NCBI GenBank assembly: GCA_949747725.1
Contig: CATKFJ010000157.1
Coordinates: forward strand, 1 to 8,796
Origin: an uncultured bacterium
GTDB taxonomy: Bacteria > Bacillota > Clostridia > Christensenellales > Pumilibacteraceae
Length of the DNA stretch: 8,796 nt
Direction: 5' to 3'
In this document: one piece after another, positions 5,991 to 8,796 of the stretch
Position numbering within the stretch: position 1 is the stretch's first letter
How the letters are laid out: each line of letters begins with the position of its first letter
Notes under the pieces: generated by a model
What the model was told of the DNA's origin: nothing
Database searches by the model: none
Seen by the model: the letters and a program-made list of their open reading frames with translations, nothing else
Program-made: the position numbers and the translations under genes

Positions 5991-6410
5991 CTATTTTACA
6001 AGCGACTTCCAAAAATTGGCTTCTTTGCGATTTCCCTGCGATTTATAGTATGCGGCAAGCGCCGAACATGCCGACTTGACACCGCTCTCCGCCAATTCCT
6101 CGAGTTCGCGCAAAGAGCTGTGTTCATCCACGGTCAAACGCATTACCGCAAGCTTGACCGAACAATCGACCAAACCGGCGCGCGCGCCGCGCTTATAAAA
6201 ATGCGTCGCAGTTTCGTAATCGCCGTGCGCGTGGCAGATATCGCCGTACTTTTCGGCTGCCTGCGGTTGACCGAGGTGTGCCGCAAGCAGGATATATTTA
6301 TCCGACTCGGCTTGATTCACGCTCTTCATATACTCGGCATAAACAAGCATGGCGTTCGGATCGTCCGCGTCGGCTCGAGCTTTTACCAAAGCAAGTTCTT
6401 TTTCATCCAT
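5991..6410 (-). CDS. Sel1/TPR-like helical repeat protein
   Basis: The protein has 139 residues built of helix pairs of about 30-36 residues. The recurring pattern is A..YG.....G....A...Y..AA..G, seen at about 18-47 (DPNAMLVYAEYMK...ILLAAHLG), 48-80 (AAEKYGDICHAHGDYETATH then FYKRGARAG), 81-110 and 111-139 (ACSALAAYYKSQGNRKEANF). This is the Sel1-like subclass of TPR repeats, which bind partner proteins. There is no signal peptide or membrane span, so it is cytosolic. ATG 6410 lies six bases after the stop of the GalT-like gene and has no clear Shine-Dalgarno, so it is probably translated by coupling. A natural guess is an adaptor between the GalT-like protein and the membrane protein encoded next to it; this is inference from gene order only. 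Confidence 0.75.
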   Translation of the reverse strand: MDEKELALVKARADADDPNAMLVYAEYMKSVNQAESDKYILLAAHLGQPQAAEKYGDICHAHGDYETATHFYKRGARAGLVDCSVKLAVMRLTVDEHSSLRELEELAESGVKSACSALAAYYKSQGNRKEANFWKSLVK

Positions 6411-6416
6411 AAGCTA

Positions 6417-7541
6417 CTATGCGGATACGAGTGCAGTCGCCTTATCTTCCGTAGTCGACGCCGCCGCCGCAAGCGCCGGTTTAAAGATATTTACAAGCGC
6501 TTCGCCGAGCGCGCCCAATGCTTTAGCGCCGAGCTTGACGCCGCCGACGACGTCGTATATCGACTTGAACGGAGCAAGATCGGTAGATAACGCCGTGCCT
6601 TTCTCGAGTACGCCGAGAACGGGCGTACAATCGACCGTTGCAAAAACGCCGCAAACCGTAAGCGCGTCGGACGCCGCAAGAATATTGTTTGCGTCGGGTT
6701 TAACGTCGTTTGCGAATACGATATAAACGGTAACGCCGTCTTTTGCGGTTGCCGCAACTACGCAGTTAAGGCCGTTATCGGTCGCCGCTTTTACCAAACG
6801 CGCGGCTTCACGCGTTACGGCGTTCTTGGCTATTCCGCTTACCGCAAGCACGGGTACGGGGTAATCGAGAAGAGCGACCTTAGCCGTTCCGCTCGACACT
6901 TGAGTTTTGACGGGGGCTAGACCGAGCGCGACGCCGTCGCAGCACAGATAATCTGACTTGCCGCCGACGCGCGTCGCTATAGCGCCGCCGTAATTAGTTA
7001 CGTAAGCGACCTCACGCGCCACAACGTCGTCCGCAATAACATCGGGATTTTCGAGCGCGGCTATTCTGTTGCCGACTACCATGGGCGAATAAACAAGATC
7101 GTCGTCGCCCACGGACAAAGTGACCGCGGCACGTTTTTCGGCATTGTTATGGTATGCAAGATAACCGTCTTTGCCGACAGCCGCACTGTTCGACGTTATA
7201 TTGTGACCGTGCGCATACAGGTCGAACAGGAAGTCGAACGCCTTATCCTTGCTGCGCGCAAGCGTGTCGCAAAAGTACATGTTGACCGTATGAGGTAAAG
7301 GAAACAATACTTCGAACACCGCGCCTTTATCTACCGACGGCGCCGCCGCCTTAAGCTCGTCCAACAGATCGCCGAGCGCAGCGTCGCCGTAATCGGCATC
7401 CGCGTCGCGTTCGGGACTTTTAACGCCGCAAAGCGCGGCAAGTCTGTTGAGCGTATATGTTTCGTCAAGCGCGTCGAGCAAAAGATTGTCGAAAGCATAA
7501 TTGAGTAATTTATTCAGAGTAAGATTGATATCTGTTTTCAT
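6417..7541 (-). CDS. Diverged GalT-like protein, probably without transferase activity
   Basis: The protein has 374 residues. Its N-terminus (INLTLNKLLNYAFDN, then DETYTLNRLAALCGV) and the following order of elements recall the Firmicutes-type UDP-glucose--hexose-1-phosphate uridylyltransferase. LGDLLDELKAA (57-67) fits the segment before RDLFDTKLMG, PLPHTVNMYF (81-90) fits PRPSEVxxxF, KAFDFLFDLYAHGHNI (100-115) fits ATDYFYxLSxxSNYI, and LVYSPMVVGNRIAAL (149-163) fits QYSPYVYYNEHC. This match is from memory of the family and not from a search. The GalT active site HDHFQGG is absent; the region VGGKSDYLCCDGVALG (192-207) lies where it should be. The family is normally near 490 residues, so this one is short and its tail is Ala-rich. 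CGGAG lies seven bases before ATG 7541. It follows dnaN by 111 bases and heads a probable three-gene operon. If the homology is wrong it is simply an unknown cytosolic protein. Confidence 0.75.
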   Translation of the reverse strand: MKTDINLTLNKLLNYAFDNLLLDALDETYTLNRLAALCGVKSPERDADADYGDAALGDLLDELKAAAPSVDKGAVFEVLFPLPHTVNMYFCDTLARSKDKAFDFLFDLYAHGHNITSNSAAVGKDGYLAYHNNAEKRAAVTLSVGDDDLVYSPMVVGNRIAALENPDVIADDVVAREVAYVTNYGGAIATRVGGKSDYLCCDGVALGLAPVKTQVSSGTAKVALLDYPVPVLAVSGIAKNAVTREAARLVKAATDNGLNCVVAATAKDGVTVYIVFANDVKPDANNILAASDALTVCGVFATVDCTPVLGVLEKGTALSTDLAPFKSIYDVVGGVKLGAKALGALGEALVNIFKPALAAAASTTEDKATALVSA

Positions 7542-7579
7542 GTTTTCTCCGATATATTTTAATAGCGTCGAACTTTATA

Positions 7580-7620
7580 CGGCGTCCGCATAAGCAATAC
7601 GCTGCGAACGCACGACGCCG
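7580..7620 (-). promoter_or_regulatory. Inverted repeat in the dnaN-GalT-like gap
   Basis: CGGCGTC (7580-7586) and GACGCCG (7614-7620) are perfect 7-bp inverted copies, and TGCG-AA-CGCA (7603-7612) lies inside. No T tract follows in the leftward direction, so it is not a standard terminator of dnaN. It may be a leader hairpin or an operator for the downstream operon. No convincing promoter was found between it and the start at 7541. Confidence 0.3.
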
Positions 7621-7652
7621 AAATATCCTCGCCTATCTTCTATAAAAATGCG

Positions 7653-8756
7653 TTAAACGCTTCTCACCGGCAAAACCAGGTAAATATAATCCTCGCTGTC
7701 GCCGACGGGCGAAACAACGCAAACGGACGTCGAATTGGTGAGATTGAGTACAACGGTTTCGCAAGTCATGCAGTGCAGAAATTCGGTGAAATACCGCGCG
7801 TTGAACGAAATGGAAAGATCCGCGCCGTCCGTATTTACGGGCAGATTTTCCTCTACGTTACCCGCCTCGCTGTGCGAACTGACCGTCATGTTGGTCTGCG
7901 AAATATCAAAGCGCACAAGGTTATTGTTCTTTTCCGAGCGCGCCATAAGAACGGCTCTGTCGATAGCGTCTTCGAACAAACCTTTCGGAATGTACACAAG
8001 CGTATCGAAATGCTGAGGTATGATCTGACGGTAATTCACGAAAGTTCCGTCTATAAGCCGCGTAGTGATCGTCGTAGCGTCCACTTGCACCATAAGGAAG
8101 TTCTTGTGAAGATTGAGTTTAATCGGTTCGTCGCCGTCCGTCAAAAGCCGCGATATCTCCATGACCGCACGCACGGGCACGGTTATGCTTGTAGACGCCG
8201 TAGTGGCGATAACGGGTTTGACGCACTTGGCAAGTCGATACCCGTCGGTAGTGACGGCAACTACTTCGCTGTCGTTTATCTCGAGCAACACGCCCTTAAG
8301 CGTAGGATGCGAATCGTCGGTGCAAACGGAGAACGCAACCTTATTGACTATATCTTTAAGATCGCAACTTTTAAGCTCGAAATGCTGCGTGTCCTCGATA
8401 CGGTTCACTTCGGGGAACTGCTCCGACGGATAACAGCCGAACTCGCCCTCGCTGCGCTCGTAGTCGATCTTAAGCCGCGACGACGTAGCGGTAAGAACTA
8501 TATTCTGCGAAGTAAGCTTTTTAACGAAATCGCCGAACAGCTTGCCGGGTACGACAGCCTCGCCCGACTCGACTATGTTGGCGCGTATCATATGTTCTAT
8601 AGACAGTTCGAGATCGGTGGCGGTAAGCGTCAGCGTGCCGTCCTCCGCAACAAGCTTAATACCCTCAAGGACCGCATTTGTCGATCGCGCCGGCACGGCT
8701 TTTATTACGCGTGCTACGGCGTCGCATAAATCGTTACCGTTACATTCTACTTTCAT
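7653..8756 (-). CDS. dnaN: DNA polymerase III beta subunit (sliding clamp)
   Basis: This is the ring-shaped dimer that holds DNA polymerase III and other clamp-binding proteins on DNA. At 367 residues it has the family's usual length, with three repeated clamp domains at about 1-120, 121-245 and 246-367. Family landmarks are LEGIKL (30-35) followed by TATDLELSI, HPTLKGVLLEI (150-160), TDGYRLA (170-176), GTFVNYRQIIP (237-247) and the C-terminal LPVR (362-365). Most clamps end in PMRL; this one ends PVRSV, one residue longer, at the edge of the binding cleft. AGGAG lies six bases before ATG 8756. A -10 box lies just upstream at the window edge, so it may have its own promoter. In most Firmicutes dnaA precedes dnaN, which would place it to the right, outside the window. 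The gene downstream is not recF, unlike the common dnaA-dnaN-recF order. Confidence 0.97.
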   Translation of the reverse strand: MKVECNGNDLCDAVARVIKAVPARSTNAVLEGIKLVAEDGTLTLTATDLELSIEHMIRANIVESGEAVVPGKLFGDFVKKLTSQNIVLTATSSRLKIDYERSEGEFGCYPSEQFPEVNRIEDTQHFELKSCDLKDIVNKVAFSVCTDDSHPTLKGVLLEINDSEVVAVTTDGYRLAKCVKPVIATTASTSITVPVRAVMEISRLLTDGDEPIKLNLHKNFLMVQVDATTITTRLIDGTFVNYRQIIPQHFDTLVYIPKGLFEDAIDRAVLMARSEKNNNLVRFDISQTNMTVSSHSEAGNVEENLPVNTDGADLSISFNARYFTEFLHCMTCETVVLNLTNSTSVCVVSPVGDSEDYIYLVLPVRSV

Positions 8757-8781
8757 TTGTTTCTCCTATCGCTTTTCTTTA

Positions 8782-8787
8782 ATTATA
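8782..8787 (-). promoter_or_regulatory. -10 box of a dnaN promoter
   Basis: TATAAT on the minus strand (8787-8782) would give a start near 8775, about 19 bases before the dnaN ATG. The -35 box would fall beyond the window edge and cannot be checked, so the promoter is only half seen. Confidence 0.5.
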
Positions 8788-8796
8788 CCTTAATTC

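Noticed and set aside
5943..6590. Plus-strand 215-aa frame across the Sel1-like and GalT-like genes
   Set aside because: It crosses two genes with better support on the other strand and has no ribosome site or recognisable domain.
7773..8729. Plus-strand 318-aa frame over dnaN
   Set aside because: Arg-rich shadow of the clear dnaN coding frame, with no family match.
1..8796. CRISPR array or complete insertion sequence
   Set aside because: No spaced direct repeats and no transposase frame were seen.

Overview
The window looks like a piece of a Clostridia-like (Firmicutes) chromosome of moderate GC content, probably from an uncultured gut-type lineage. The reasons are strong AGGAG-type ribosome binding sites, consensus TTGACA/TATAAT promoters, an archaeal-type aspartyl-tRNA synthetase of the kind seen in clostridia, and small phage/ICE-like genes typical of that group. 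The taxonomic call is inference; no 16S or other marker is present.

Left region (1-2212): a tightly packed leftward operon of five small genes. In order of transcription they are a 90-aa unknown, an 81-aa unknown, a 42-aa unknown, a 205-aa sigma-70 region-4-like HTH protein, and a Cys-rich protein that runs off the left edge and carries a phage/ICE-type GCxSGxV motif. Spacings are 1 to 10 bases and several Shine-Dalgarno sequences overlap the previous stop codon. This is the style of a prophage or integrative element. The operon starts inside an unusual non-coding stretch holding a long imperfect inverted repeat of about 250 bp (1709-1960). A terminator-type hairpin and a tRNA-Ser(GCU) gene follow; tRNA 3' ends are a common integration site, so the element may be anchored there.

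Middle region (2304-5281): the tRNA has its own near-perfect promoter. Reading rightward come an 87-aa protein with 21 cysteines, its terminator, a textbook sigma-A promoter, an archaeal-type AspRS (aspS), and a membrane protein with a signal peptide and four C-terminal membrane spans. A hairpin with A and T tracts on both sides ends this unit and the convergent leftward unit.

Right region (5311-8796): leftward genes. The beta clamp gene dnaN is preceded by a -10 box at the window edge. Downstream of it are a 374-aa protein that looks like a diverged, catalytically dead relative of Firmicutes-type galactose-1-phosphate uridylyltransferase, a small Sel1/TPR-like repeat protein and a four-span membrane protein. 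The last three lie 6 to 26 bases apart and probably form one operon of unknown role. dnaN suggests that dnaA and oriC may lie just beyond the right edge, but this cannot be seen here.
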